Below are positions 54,160 through 64,000 of a DNA stretch of 64,000 nt, in pieces. A program made the translations under genes and the position numbers. This stretch comes from Zantedeschia hybrid cultivar. Taxonomy: Eukaryota; Streptophyta; Magnoliopsida; Alismatales; Araceae. Location: NCBI GenBank assembly GCA_030544215.1, contig JARZZO010000011.1:41135001-41199000 (forward strand). The letters run 5' to 3'. Every line of letters starts with the position of its first letter. Within the stretch, counting starts at the first letter, position 1. The notes under the pieces were generated by a model. It saw nothing but the letters and a program-made list of their open reading frames with translations. It was not told the origin of the DNA and made no database searches.

Positions 54160-56605
54160 GTCATCGCTGTCCACGTCGACAGGAGTCTAGTTGGGAGACG
54201 CAGGAGGAGAAGCCTGGACTGGTTCGGCCGCAGCACCTTCTGGAGAAGCCGGAGTTCTTTCGGCCTTGAGCCCTCGCCACCAGGCCAAGATCTCTTCGCC
54301 TTCTTCGTCCGTTGGGTAGCCGATGCCGGTTAAATCTGTGGCCGGGCACGCCTTTTGGGCGATAGCTAGCCCCAGATCAAACATGTCCGAAGCCGCGTGG
54401 ACTCTGGCCTCCATTATCTCCTCGGCGAACTCAGGGCTTTCCTTGTAGCTCGCTACGGCTATGCGAGCGACGTCGTCGGCTTCCTTGGCCCTGGCCTCCA
54501 AGTCCGCCTTCAGGGTCGATACCTCCTCGGCATGACGGTGGCGCTCCTCATCCCGCTCTTTGGCCTTGTCCTGGATCTCGGGCTTTAGAGACGCGACCTC
54601 GGCCCGGGACTTCTCCAGCTCCTTCTCGGCCTTCTTCTTGGCCTCAGAGGCAGCATGATCACCCCCTTCTGCTCTTCCAGATCGGCCCGCATCCGCGCAT
54701 TGGCCCCGAGGAGGACATCGATGCTAGCCTCGAGATCGCGCTGCACCGAGGCCACTTTACCCGAGGCCAGCTGATCTGAAGCCTGGTCGATATCCAGGAG
54801 CTTCTGCTGGATGGCGGCCCGGCGGTGAGCGAGAGCCCCGCACATGACCACAGCCTGTAGCCGAAAGCAAGAAAAGAGGGATAAGTTTAAAAAAGCTAAG
54901 GGAAACAATGAGTAAAGACAAAGATGAAAGGGTTCTCACCTGGACGGCGTGCCGAACGCACTGCAAGGATAAGCCTTCTGAAGAAAGCTCCTTGATTTCA
55001 TCCCCGGCCATCGGCAGGGTCCAGCCGCGGACCAGACGCAGACACGTCTGGGAGTCCTCCAGACTCTCGTCTGCGAAGACCCCCACATCCGGGCACCAGG
55101 GCTCATGCCCGTACTCCCGGGACATGTGCGTCCCGGCCGCCCCGAAGGGGAACGAAAAGTTCTCCTTACCGGCCTCGGTGGCCGAAGGAGAATCGCCCCT
55201 CGGCGGTTCGGGAGGCGACGAGAGCGGGGCGCCTCGTGCCGCCACCAGCCTCTTAGCCGCCGGGACGGATTCCCTCTCGCCGGGATCATCCGCCCAGCTC
55301 CTCTTCTCTGGCCGGCCGCTTCCTCCGGCGACCGACTTTCCCTTCTGTCGCTCCCTATCAAGCGCGGCAGCAGCAGCACGGCCTTCGACGGAAGCCGCCG
55401 TCTGCCTCGTAATCCGGGCGCTGGGGGCCGCAACCCCTCCGGCCATCCTCTCTCCCATCGCCCGCGGCTGGGACGGTCGAGACTGCCCGAACTGCTTGGA
55501 GATCCGACTGATCAATCTCCGAAGTCCAGACATTTCTGCAAACAAAAGAAAAAGGTTAGCAACAGTACAAAATACGACTTTTTTGACTCAAGACCGACTT
55601 ACCCCCGGCCGCAGCTTCGGCACCCTCTTCGGACAGACGGGCTTCGGCCGGAGACCCGGTCGCGGCGGTTCTCTCCTCAGCCTCTCCCGAGGTATCTTCA
55701 AGAGGAAGATAAGGGGAGACTTGAGGAAGAGAGAACGTCGGGTCCGGCCAGTCTCCCATCTGTATAAGCCTGTCCTCATCCTCGAAGAGCTCCGCAATCT
55801 CGTACGGAGCCTCGTCCTCGAGGAGGTGCACGACGTTGAGCTGCTCGGGGTTGAGAGAGGGTGGATCGGAGAGGCCCTCAGCCAAAGGCGCCCATTCGGT
55901 GGGAAAGGGCCACACACTCTTCTCTTCCTCCGGGAGAGAGATGAAAAGGAAGCCCTTCTTCCAATGATGAATAGACGAGGGCTTCCCGGAAAGGATACCC
56001 CGGCCGAAGCGAGGGACGAAGCAGTACCAGGAAGACTTCCCCTGGGGTTTTATCTTGAACAGATAGCGGAAGATAATTACCGAGGGATTGACTTCGAGGT
56101 AAGAATTCAAGGCCAAGAAGGCGTAGACTGTCCGCTAGGAGTTCGGATAGAGCTGGGACGGGGCCAATCCGTAAAAACTCAAGAGGTTTATGACGAAGGA
56201 ATGAAGGGGAAGACGGAAGCCCGCCCGAAAGCTATGCTCGTAAATGGAAAAGCAACCCGGCCGGACGGAGTTAGCCCTGGTGTTCTTCCCGGGTCGAACG
56301 GGAACCATCCAAGACGGAATCTGGTAGTAATTAGTGATAACCTTGATGGTATCGGAATCAAGGACACTAACTACATCCGAAACCATCTCGGCCGGGCGAC
56401 GGCCGGAAGTAGAAGGCTCGGTGACAGTCGGAACTGGCTCAGCTTCTGCAGCTGGAAGAGTCTCGGCTTCGTCCGCCATAACATAAGCAAAAGAATTTGA
56501 AGAGAAAGGAGACGACAAAGAAGACTGGGTAGGTCTGGATGAAGAACAAGAAGAACCACTTTTGGCCGAAGAGCTACTCTCGGCCGAAGGGGAGCAGCTG
56601 GACAT
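54160..56605 (-). pseudogene. Antisense 'putative gypsy type transposon' (Transposase_28-like) gene of element B
   Basis: ATG at 56605 starts a Ser-rich leader. The family domain follows (SFRAGFRLPLHSFVINLLSFYG, AFLALNSYLEVNPSVIIFRYLFKIKPQGKSSWYCF, then KPSSIHHWKKGFLFISLPEEEKSVWPF). A TAG replaces the Trp codon present in copy C at about 56137. The intron at 55536-55602 (67 bp) separates exon 2 (MSGLRRLISRISKQFG, then Ala/Arg/Pro-rich). The coiled-coil tail lies at about 54187-54850. Relative to C it keeps 135 bp (54962-55096) flanked by GCAC direct repeats. The nonsense codon differs from that in C, so the two copies died separately. No biochemical role is known. Confidence 0.75.
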
Positions 56606-57551
56606 GAATCACAAAGCAGAGAAGAAGGAAAACTGAGGCTTACCCTCAGAGAAAGGTCTCCCCGATGGCTAACAATCTCCCCGGCGACTGAGGATTCCCC
56701 GGCGACGATTCCCGGCGACAAGGAGCTCACCAGCAATGGACAAGGCGCCCTCAAATACCCACAATAGCACGCTCTCCGCCGGTGAAGCAGGGACACTTGG
56801 GGAAGCCACTCGCAGGGAAGCACAGACGCAAAGGAAGAAGAAAGCGGAACAGTGCCCATGGGAGAAGGGTTGGTATTTATAGGAAAACTTGAGGGGGTCC
56901 AGTGCCGGATCAACGGCCGAGATCTTCCCCCTCTTCGGCACCGCTTTGCTCGGATGCGCGACACGTGTCCCGTCCTTCGCCATGATGACGAGCGGGCTGT
57001 CGGATCGAGAGGAGGCAATCGACGGCCAGGTGCAGCCTGACCCTTCGGCTGTTTGTCCGGATGCTTGCCACGTGCCCCGATCCTCGTACCGAGAGCAGCA
57101 GAGGCGGCAATCCAGGTGAAGTCTTGGGCAGAGAGCCGAAGTGACTCACGATCCGCGTGATCACGGTTAACGGTTGAGATCTTTTTGTGCTTTCGGCGAA
57201 CCGGCCGGATGCGCAACACGTGTCCTATGTTTTTTATGACGCGACAGTGAAGGCGGGAAGCCCGAGGTCTTTTCCGCCCTTATCAGAAGTCCCGATATGC
57301 TCTAAGGACTCACCTGGGGACGAAGGCATCTGTCACCAAGTCTCGGCCTAAGACGAACGTGCTTACGACCGGTTCCCGGCTTGAGACGAGGCTGTTTGTC
57401 ACCAGCCCTCGGCCGACCTAAGGTAAAGATAGCTTCCAAAACGGAGCGAAGGTTTTAAACAAGGTTCGTGCCATACCATTCTCCCGAGAAAGCTTCGGAT
57501 TTTACTCTCGGCGTTTCATGAAAATGAGAACGACAAGAGTAGGGGGCCATG
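56606..57551. other. Upstream region of antisense gene to 3' LTR, element B
   Basis: It contains the antisense gene's likely promoter (TATA at 56874-56881, minus strand) and otherwise anonymous sequence. It ends with the purine-rich AAGAGTAGGGGGCCATG just before the 3' LTR. Long ORFs here on either strand are not conserved between B and C. Confidence 0.65.
56874..56881 (-). promoter_or_regulatory. TATA box of antisense gene, element B
   Basis: The minus strand reads CTATAAATACC, about 270 bp before the ATG at 56605. The same motif is kept at the matching position of element C. Confidence 0.62.
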
Positions 57552-58403
57552 TGATGGGGTAGAATCCGATTCGGCCCATTAAACAGCCCAACACCATCAA
57601 CCCAACAGCAATAATAGTAAAACGCCCACTGGCAGCCTTCGGCCCATTAGCAGCCCAGTGGTCCACGGCCCCTCGGTGGCCCAGCGGGCCTCGGCCCGTC
57701 AGTGGCCCTGCGGGCCTCGGCCCGTCAACAGCCCAGCGGTCCTCAGTCCAGTTGGCTTCAGCCCACTAAGCGGCATCTGGCCCAACAGTGGCCCCCACCT
57801 TCGGCCCAATAGCTATACCCGGCCCACTCCGGTGGGAGGGTTAGGCGCTATGGCGGTTTATCAGTAAACCAAAACATAGTCCTATATCGGCTGCCACCAC
57901 TAAGCAACCTCTATCCTACGCTATAAATACAAGGCTATTTATTGCCAAAGGTAGGTCTTCTTGACCAAGGACAACAGTCCACAAGCATTAAAGCTGCCTC
58001 TTCTTCTTTCCCTTCTGAATCGAATCTTCTTCAGAAGCTAACTTAGCCGTCGGAGGGGGTTCTCTTGGGCCGAAGCCCGGGACTCCTACTGACCGGTTCT
58101 TCTTCTTCCTCCTTCTGTAGGGGCTTCGGTTTGAATCTTCGCCGACCTCTCCGAGTCGGTCTCGGCCACCGACTTCAATTTTCTCCCCCCGGTCTCGACG
58201 CCATTCGCCGGTCGATCCGCCTCGACCGAAGAAGTCTCGGCTTCGCCCCGGGCAAGCCTTCACCCGGGTACCTCTCGGCTTCGGATCCTCGGCCCCGTCT
58301 CCGCCCTCGTCTCGTCCCGGATCCCCATAGGTCCTCTTCATCGATCTGATCCAATTTCGGGTTCCAGTCTCGGAATCCGACCGTGATAGCTTCGGCTACA
58401 TCA
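57552..58403 (+). repeat. 3' LTR of element B
   Basis: 852 bp, from TGATGGGGTAG to GGCTACATCA, with a TATA box at 57921-57930. Its sequence type matches the LTRs of C and solo LTR 2 rather than B's own 5' LTR. It abuts plastid rpoC2 sequence. Confidence 0.9.
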
Positions 58404-59323
58404 TTAACCTTGGACAATTTTTTTGTGAAAATGTATGTCTATTCAAATACGGATTACAGAAAAAATCTGGTCAAGTTCTAATTGTTCATGTTGATTACTT
58501 AGTAATAAGATCAGCCAAGCCCTATTTGACTACTCCAGGAGCAACGGTTCATGGTCATTATGGAGAAATCTTTCACAAAGGGGATACATTAGTTACATTT
58601 ATATATGAAAAATCAATATCTGGTGACATACCGCAAGGTCTTCCGAAAGTGGAACAAGTGTTTAGAAGTGCGTTCAATTGATTCAATATCAATAAATCTC
58701 GAAGAGAGGGTTAAAGGTTGGAATAAATGTATATCAATCATTCTTGGAATCCCTTGGGGATTCTTGATTAGCACAGAGCTAACCATCGCCCAAAGCCGTA
58801 TCTCTTTGGTTAATAAGATCCAAAAGGTTTATCGATCTCAGGGGGTACAGATCCATGATAGACATATAGAGATTATTGTCCGTCAAGTAAAATCAAAAGT
58901 GTTGGTTTCAGAAGATGGAATGTCTAATGTTTTTTCACCCGGAGAACTAATCGGATTGTTAAGAGCGGAACGAGCAGGGAAGCGATCTGTTATCGAGCAA
59001 GATTATTGGGAATAACAAAGGCATCTCTTAATACTCAAAGTTTCATATCCGAAGCCAGTTTTCAAGAAACTGCTCGAGTTTTAGCAAAGGCTGCTCTACG
59101 GGGTCGTATTGATTGGTTGAAAGGCCTGAAAGAAAATGTTGTCCTGGGTGGACTTTTACCTATTGGTACCGGATTCAAAAAATTAGTGCATCGTTCAAGG
59201 CAACACAAAAACATTCATTTGGAAATCAAAAAGAAGAATTTGTTTGAAGGAAAGATGAGAGATATCTTATTTCACCATAGAGCATTTTTGAGTTCTTGCT
59301 TGCATCCCAAACAATTTCCATGA
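58404..59323 (+). pseudogene. rpoC2: Plastid rpoC2 3' part, nuclear copy
   Basis: Three frame segments make up the C-terminal region of the plastid RNA polymerase beta'' subunit. They read SGQVLIVHVDYLVIRSAKPYL and TPGATVHGHYGEIFHKGDTLV (58450-58610), EVRSIDSISINLEERVKGWN through FSPGELIGLLRAERAG (about 58660-58980), and GITKASLNTQSFISEASFQETARVLAKAALRGR onward (59006-59323). Frameshifts near 58655 and 58985, with loss of a few codons at the second, make it non-functional. The left end is cut by the LTR boundary of element B. Confidence 0.93.
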
Positions 59324-59560
59324 TGAACAATAATTGACACAATTAATGATTCATAAAAGGAGACTCATTTTCTTTATTAATTATAATTTCATTATCTGGT
59401 CCAATTTGATTATTTGATAATAAAGATCATAATGAATTAAATTAAAAGGAATTAATGGTTTTGATCGTGTATCAACGGTCAATCCTCGGTAGAAAGTTCT
59501 ATCGGAACGATTATTTATTTCAGATACCTTGTCTCTTTGTTAAAAAAAAAACAAAGAGGG
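59324..59560. other. Plastid rpoC2-rps2 spacer, nuclear copy
   Basis: AT-rich spacer in the position expected between plastid rpoC2 and rps2. Nothing else seen. Confidence 0.7.
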
Positions 59561-60255
59561 GAGACAAGATGATATGGGAACATTAATTTGCAAGAAATGA
59601 TAGAAGCTGGAGTTCATTTTGGTCATGGCACTAAGAAATGGAATCCTAGAATGGCACCTTTCATCTCCGCAGAACGTAAACGTATTCATATTACAAATCT
59701 TACGAGAATTGCACGTTTTTTATTAGAGGCCTGTGATTTAGTTTTTGATGCGAGAAAAATGCTTTTGAATCGTTGGTACAAACTATAAAGCAGTTGGTTT
59801 AGTAGCATCCGCTGCAATAAAGGCTCGGTGCCATTATGTTAATAAAAAATGGCTTGGTGGTATGTTAACGAATTGGTCCACTACGGCTTCAAAAGTTCAG
59901 GGATTTAAGAGCCGAACAAAAGGATGGGGAAACTTAACCGTGTCCCCAAAAGGGATGTAGCAATGTTGAAGAGACAATAGATACCTTGCAAACATATTTG
60001 GGTGGGATCAAATATATGACAGGGTTACCCGATATTGTAATTAGCCTTGATCATCAAAAATCGAATAAAGCTCTTCAAGAATGTGTTATTTTGGGGATTC
60101 CGACGATTTGTTTAATCGATACAAATTGTGACCCAGATCTCGCAGATATTTAGATTCCAGCCAACGATGACAATACAATTTCAATCCGATGGATTCTTAA
60201 CAAATTAGTATCCACAATTTGCGAAGGTTGTTCTAGTTATATAATCAATCATTGA
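59561..60255 (+). pseudogene. rps2: Plastid rps2, nuclear copy
   Basis: It encodes the plastid 30S ribosomal protein S2. The start is ruined, with a TGA in the first codons. Recognisable pieces are EAGVHFGHGTKKWNPRMAPFIS, RIHITNLTRIARFLLEACDLVFDA, then in other frames RCHYVNKKWLGGMLTNWST, YLGGIKYMTGLPDIV, LGIPTICLIDTNCDPDLADI followed by TAG, and PANDDNTISI. Several frameshifts and an in-frame stop prevent function. Confidence 0.9.
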
Positions 60256-60508
60256 TTATGATTAATAATAATAAGATAGATAAGTCAATTACTTCGGGAA
60301 ACTCCATAGATTTGATTTATTGGATCGGTTGCTATTCCTGGATTTCAAAAAAAAAGATCAAAAATCAAAAAAAGTACTCGGACTGGGGATATTGTGTGAT
60401 TACTTAGTATCCTAGATATATGATTAATGATTAAAGTGAGTCAGTTAAGAAAGAGATGGTTGAATCAAAATAATTTTTTTTGAAGTTCAATTTCTGTCAG
60501 AGGACAAT
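60256..60508. other. Plastid rps2-atpI spacer, nuclear copy
   Basis: AT-rich, with no feature beyond its syntenic position. Confidence 0.65.
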
Positions 60509-61241
60509 ATGAATGTTATACCATGTTCTATTAACACACTCAAAGGGCTATATGATATATCGGGTATAGAAGTAGGCCAACATTTATATTGGCAAATAGG
60601 AGATTTACAAGTCCATGCCCAAGTACTTACCACTTCTTGGGTCGTAATTGCCATCTTGTTGGGTTCAGTTACCACTGTTCGAAATCCACAAACCATTCTA
60701 GCCGACGGTCAGAATTTCTTCGAATATATCCTTGAATTCATTCGGGACTTGAGTCAAACTCAGATTGGAGAAGAATATGGTCCTTGGGTTCGGAACTATG
60801 TTCTTATTTATTTTTGTTTCTAACTGGTTAGGTAATCTTTTACCTCGGAAAATCATACAATTACCTCATAGGAAGTTAGCTGCGCCTACAAATGATATAA
60901 ACACTACTGTTGCTTTAGCTTTACCCACGTCAATGGCATATTTCTATGCGGGTCTTACAAAAAAAGGTTTGAGTTATTTTGGGAAATACATTCAACCAAT
61001 CCCACTACTTTTACCAATTAACATCCTAAAAGATTTCACAAAACCTTTATCACTTAGTTTCCGACTGTTCGAAAATATATTGGCTGATGAATTAGTAGTT
61101 GTTGTTCTTGTTTGTTTAGTACCTTTAGTAGTTCCTATACCCGTCATGTTTCTTGGATTATTCACAAGCGGTATTCAGGCTCTTATTTTTGCAACTTTAG
61201 CCGCGGCTTATATAGGTGAATCCATGAAGGGTCATCATTAA
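60509..61241 (+). pseudogene. atpI: Plastid atpI (ATP synthase CF0 subunit a), nuclear copy
   Basis: The first 90 or so codons (MNVIPCSINTLKGLYDISGIEVGQ...) are open. A small deletion near 60790-60800 shifts the frame, which ends at 60823. The correct frame resumes as FLFIFVSNWLGNLLP and runs to the natural stop after YIGESMKGHH. Membrane segments and the essential Arg region (PLSLSFRLFENILADELVV) are visible. Glu replaces the usual Gly in RLFGN. Confidence 0.93.
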
Positions 61242-62083
61242 CTAGCTTTCTAAATTTTTTTTTTTTTTCAACCTTATCCCAATTCATGTGGAGTTCAATT
61301 TAATATAATCGACTTACCGAGGAACTATAATAAATCAAAAATTGATATATGGCATAGAGTCGTAGTAGGAAAGATGTACAATATTATTTAATTGTAAAAA
61401 ACTTTTAGAAAAAGCCTAAGATTTTGGTATTTATAGACTTCTCCCATTTTCTAATTTATATTGTATTTATATTGTATTTGTTTTTGTTTCGTTTAGTTAT
61501 TTATATTTGTTTAGTTAATTACAATATTACAATTTCAAATTTGAATAAGAATTGTTATCTTTTTACGACGTAAGACTAAATAAAAAGCTAGCTTAGCTTA
61601 GGAAAACGAGGGCATATGTAATAAATAATTATAAGTCTGTCCAGCCGGTTCAAACAAAAATTCTAGAAAACTATTCAATAGGTGGTTTACGTTATGGAAG
61701 AAACAAATGTATATGTTCTATTAGAAATTCACTAGTTATAGTGAGTGAGGCTCTTATATCTTATTATTGATTTTTCATTTCATAGTTCACTGCACTTAGA
61801 TGGGATTCCAATAGAAAGTCCTTTTGCCTTGTTTGTGATTGGGGATTGAATAAATAAACAGATGAATTCTGAACTCAAGGATGTAGAAGAATAAAGAATG
61901 AAGAGTTGAATGAAAAATGGGTTTAGAATAAAGAAATGCAATGACTAGAATCATATGCATATAGATTTACAAAAACTTCATCATGTATAAGAACTAAAAA
62001 CTAGATTTCAAAGTATTTCTGATGATTAATTGGTTGATTGTATCATTAACCATTTCTTTTTTTTTTTGTGCGAGGAACTTACC
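61242..62083. other. Plastid atpI-atpH spacer, nuclear copy
   Basis: About 840 bp of AT-rich sequence in the expected position. I see no gene. Confidence 0.7.
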
Positions 62084-62203
62084 ATTAATCCACTGATTTC
62101 TGCCGCTTCTGTTATTGCTGCTGGATTGGCCGTAGGACTTGCTTCTATTGGACCTGGGGTTGGTCAAGGTACTGCTGCGGGTCAAGCTCTAGAAGGTATT
62201 TCG
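62084..62203 (+). pseudogene. atpH: Plastid atpH (ATP synthase CF0 subunit c) N-terminal fragment
   Basis: The frame reads NPLISAASVIAAGLAVGLAS and then IGPGVGQGTAAGQALEGI, the first helix and loop start of subunit c. The initiator ATG is ATT. The gene stops after about 40 codons and changes at 62200-62204 into another sequence, so the second helix with the proton-binding Glu is missing. Confidence 0.92.
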
Positions 62204-62237
62204 ATTCTAGCCAACGATGACACTATGGCTTCAATAT
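62200..62237 (+). other. Short rps2-like segment fused to atpH
   Basis: TATTTCGATTCTAGCCAACG followed by ATGACACTATGGCTTCAAT resembles the rps2 stretch near 60150-60190 (DISIPANDD). It follows atpH in frame, giving a chimeric 109-codon ORF (62030-62359). A short shared TATT at the join suggests microhomology. Confidence 0.6.
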
Positions 62238-62957
62238 TGAAGCATATCCCATGGTCATTGGAATTTCAAATTCAAGGTCAAAACCCCAACCCCAATCACT
62301 TGGGACTGATCACCAAAATGATCTCGATTCAACAAAAACAATCAATGCAAGACATTTAGGGAAAGAGTGGTAAAGACCCATACATACATAATAAATAGGT
62401 GTACCGAGTTCACGAGCGGATGCTTTGCAAAGTGACGCTACCTGTGAAGTCATAGGTACTCGAGGAACAGAGTAGCTTACTCAATCCACTGATTCGTTAG
62501 TGGATACACTTTAAGCAGTTGCTTAAGCTTTTGCTGTTTAATATGCTTCTTTCAAGGGCTCGCTAGTGATATGCTTAACACATGCATCTTAGGTCGGAGG
62601 TGCCGCTAAGGAATCAGCTAATCAGCTTCAACTCTGACTTTAGATTATAAGAGCACTTCAGGTTAAGTCAATCTGCAACTCAATTTGATTGGCTTCGTCT
62701 GGAACCGGCCGCGTTTTAGCATTTTGGCAAAAGCATGACTTTATATTATATCATAGATAATATGCTTTGATCTTTCGAATGAAAAGGTATCACTTATTTA
62801 AAGCTTGCTAAAAGAACATGCTGAAAGCGTTCCATATCACTCACATTTTCTGTCACGATTTTCGTTTAGTCCGTGCATTCTATATTACAGATTACAGGCC
62901 GCTCTGTCATTGTCTGATTTTTTTTTTTTATTGAATACAATACACTCAATCTTTTTT
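62238..62957. other. Sequence between atpH fragment and nad5
   Basis: About 720 bp without a supported gene. The part close to 62957 is likely the mitochondrial upstream region of nad5. Where plastid-derived sequence ends is not clear by eye. Confidence 0.5.
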
Positions 62958-63175
62958 ATGTATATACTGATAGTCTTTTTGCCCTTGCTCGGTAGTTCCG
63001 TAGCCAGTTTTTTCGGATGTTTTCTAGGATCATAAGGAACCGCTATAATGACCACCGCGTGCGTTTCATTTTCTTCGATTGCTTTTTATGAAGTCGCACC
63101 GGACCTAGTGCTTGCTATCTAAGAATTGCTCCATGGATCTCATCGGAAATGTTTGATGCTTCTTGGGGCTTCTTT
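62958..63175 (+). pseudogene. nad5: Mitochondrial nad5 exon 1, nuclear copy
   Basis: This is the start of NADH dehydrogenase subunit 5 (complex I). MYILIVFLPLLGSSVASFFG and CFLGS lead to a TAA at a normally Glu codon. GTAIMTTACVSFSSI is then readable, and after a one-base loss FYEVAPD. The exon 1 end (FDASWG) is near 63165. Stops and frameshifts make it a pseudogene. Confidence 0.9.
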
Positions 63176-64000
63176 GGCGACCGTGAAGTCACCGGATGAA
63201 TTGCCGAGTAGATAGATCAGATCCGGACGCTGTAGTTGCTCCGCGGCGATACGGACTCGACTCACTCCTACCCACCCCAGGGCACCTTAGCATGTTGGGA
63301 ATCAAGGGGAGACTTACTTGACGTCACCACTCTCGTTGGTTGGGCACTATGCCGCCCTGCCTTTCGATCGATACACAGTTGAGGAGGCCGATCACGAACG
63401 CTACAGGTGTGGGAGCGATCCTGGTCAGGGAAGGCTAAGACAGCGCCTTGCATATGGGTAGCAAGAGGGCGCTTATGCCCCAACGGTGGGGCCTTATTGG
63501 GCCGGCCCAGCCCAATAGGGACAGTACACCCCCCACTTTAAGCGCACCTCTGTATCGACTGAATGACTCTATCTAAGGGTGACGTCGGTGGAACCGGTGA
63601 ACCACGCGAGCTGGTTAGATGCGTGGGGCAGAGGGCTCGTAGTACCCCTGAATCTTGATCCAGCCTTTTCTTTGCTTCGATAGTTAATCACCTAAAAAAA
63701 GGGGAGGCTGGCCTGCACGCCATACCCATACCCATACAGTGTCAGGCAGGCGGTGGACTCTTTTTTTAGGGAAGGGAAGAAGGGGCCTAAGCACGGCATC
63801 TGCCGTACACTTGAGTGAGAAAAGAAAGTGAGACCGTACCTGTTTTTACAGGCCTGTTCGGACATACGGTTCCCGCGGAAGATCAAGTTGGTGAGCCGTG
63901 TGATGGGAAACCTTGCCGCACTGTTCAGAGAACACTGAAGACGAATGAGAGGTTAACCACCACATCATTGCAAGGGGAGCTTGCTTGATTCGCAGATTGG
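63170..64000 (+). ncRNA. Mitochondrial nad5 intron 1 (group II) remnant, nuclear copy
   Basis: After exon 1 comes GCGACCGTGAAGTCACCGG, resembling the 5' end of a plant mitochondrial group II intron. Near the window's end, 63892-63928 has the hairpin of intron domain V: GAGCCGTG and CACTGTTC arms (normally CACGGTTC) enclosing a GAAA-type loop. Domain VI and the next exon should follow, but the window ends first. Confidence 0.75.
63892..63928 (+). other. Group II intron domain V-like hairpin
   Basis: GAGCCGTGTGATGGGAAACC and its complement-bearing tail form the conserved catalytic hairpin, with one mismatch in the lower stem. Confidence 0.75.

Larger units (their letters stand above)
36553..58403 (+). 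mobile_element. Element B: Tat-type Gypsy retrotransposon interrupted by element C and a solo LTR
   Basis: The parts in order are 5' LTR (36553-37461), primer site, gag start, element C (38132-47787), rest of gag, solo LTR (48969-49845), protease, reverse transcriptase, RNase H, second RNase H, integrase, 69-bp repeats, antisense gene and 3' LTR (57552-58403). No target duplication matches: AAAAT precedes and TTAAC follows. The 5' LTR ends in the GGTAAGCTTCGGCAACATCA form seen in the solo LTR and element A. The 3' LTR ends in the TGATAGCTTCGGCTACATCA form seen in C and solo LTR 2. Element B therefore looks like a recombinant of two subfamilies. It has many nonsense codons. Confidence 0.85.

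Noticed and set aside
54908..56500. 530-codon plus-strand ORF
   Set aside because: It is the complement of the antisense Transposase_28-like gene, crosses that gene's intron, and resembles no protein. The frame is a by-product of GC-rich codons.
56371..57219. 282-codon minus-strand ORF upstream of the antisense gene in element B
   Set aside because: It overlaps the TATA box and leader of the antisense gene, is in another frame, and is not preserved in element C.
1..64000. Window as a plant mitochondrial genome (nad5 and plastid pieces present)
   Set aside because: The organelle genes are broken, and more than 85% of the window is nested LTR retrotransposons with clean target duplications, which points to nuclear DNA.
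58404..64000. tRNA genes in the organelle-derived segment
   Set aside because: I found no sequence I could fold with confidence into a tRNA, and none is expected between rpoC2 and atpH.

Overview
The window is nuclear DNA of a flowering plant. It consists almost entirely of nested LTR retrotransposons, and its right end is a mosaic of plastid and mitochondrial DNA. I cannot name the species. Plant-specific retroelement lineages, a plant mobile domain gene family, plant-type introns and organelle-to-nucleus insertions all point to an angiosperm. I see no ordinary single-copy host gene.

Layout, left to right. (1) 1-1499 and 21202-25919 are two halves of a decayed Ty3/Gypsy element of the Tat type (element A, minus strand), cut by the window's left edge. 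(2) 1500-21201 is a 19.7-kb Tat-lineage element (element P, minus strand) inserted into A. It has 1339-bp LTRs that differ at about 8 positions and a GTACC target duplication. It carries gag, protease, a G-patch-like segment, reverse transcriptase, RNase H and integrase. On the opposite strand it also carries two intron-containing plant mobile domain (PMD) genes. (3) 25920-28187 is anonymous sequence with a broken DUF4283/zinc-knuckle retroelement ORF1. (4) 28188-36503 is a solo Gypsy LTR (duplication CATAT) split by a Ty1/Copia element at 28386-35752 (duplication TTCGG). (5) 36553-58403 is a second Tat-type element (B, plus strand). Another copy of its family (C, 38132-47787, duplication TACCT) sits inside its gag, and a solo LTR (48969-49845, duplication AAAAG) sits inside its protease region. 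B and C each carry a 69-bp tandem repeat and an antisense gene of the 'putative gypsy type transposon' family. (6) 58404-64000 holds degraded plastid rpoC2-rps2-atpI-atpH in native order, followed by mitochondrial nad5 exon 1 and its group II intron.

Most retroelement genes are broken by nonsense mutations, many of them C-to-T changes, and by small frameshifts. The two PMD genes of element P are the exception: both are open from start to stop, and the larger keeps seven exons with six phase-0 introns.

The most unusual structure is a family of 30-bp interrupted palindromes confined to element P. Each has conserved arms of the type AAAACGCGTC and GACGCCTTTT around a spacer that is always 10 bases long but differs in sequence. 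I count 22 copies in the LTRs, the 5' leader, the PMD gene flanks and a PMD intron. I found none in the exons. Many neighbouring copies are 86-90 bp apart. This looks like a repeated recognition site or hairpin belonging to the element, and I do not recognise it as a described motif.
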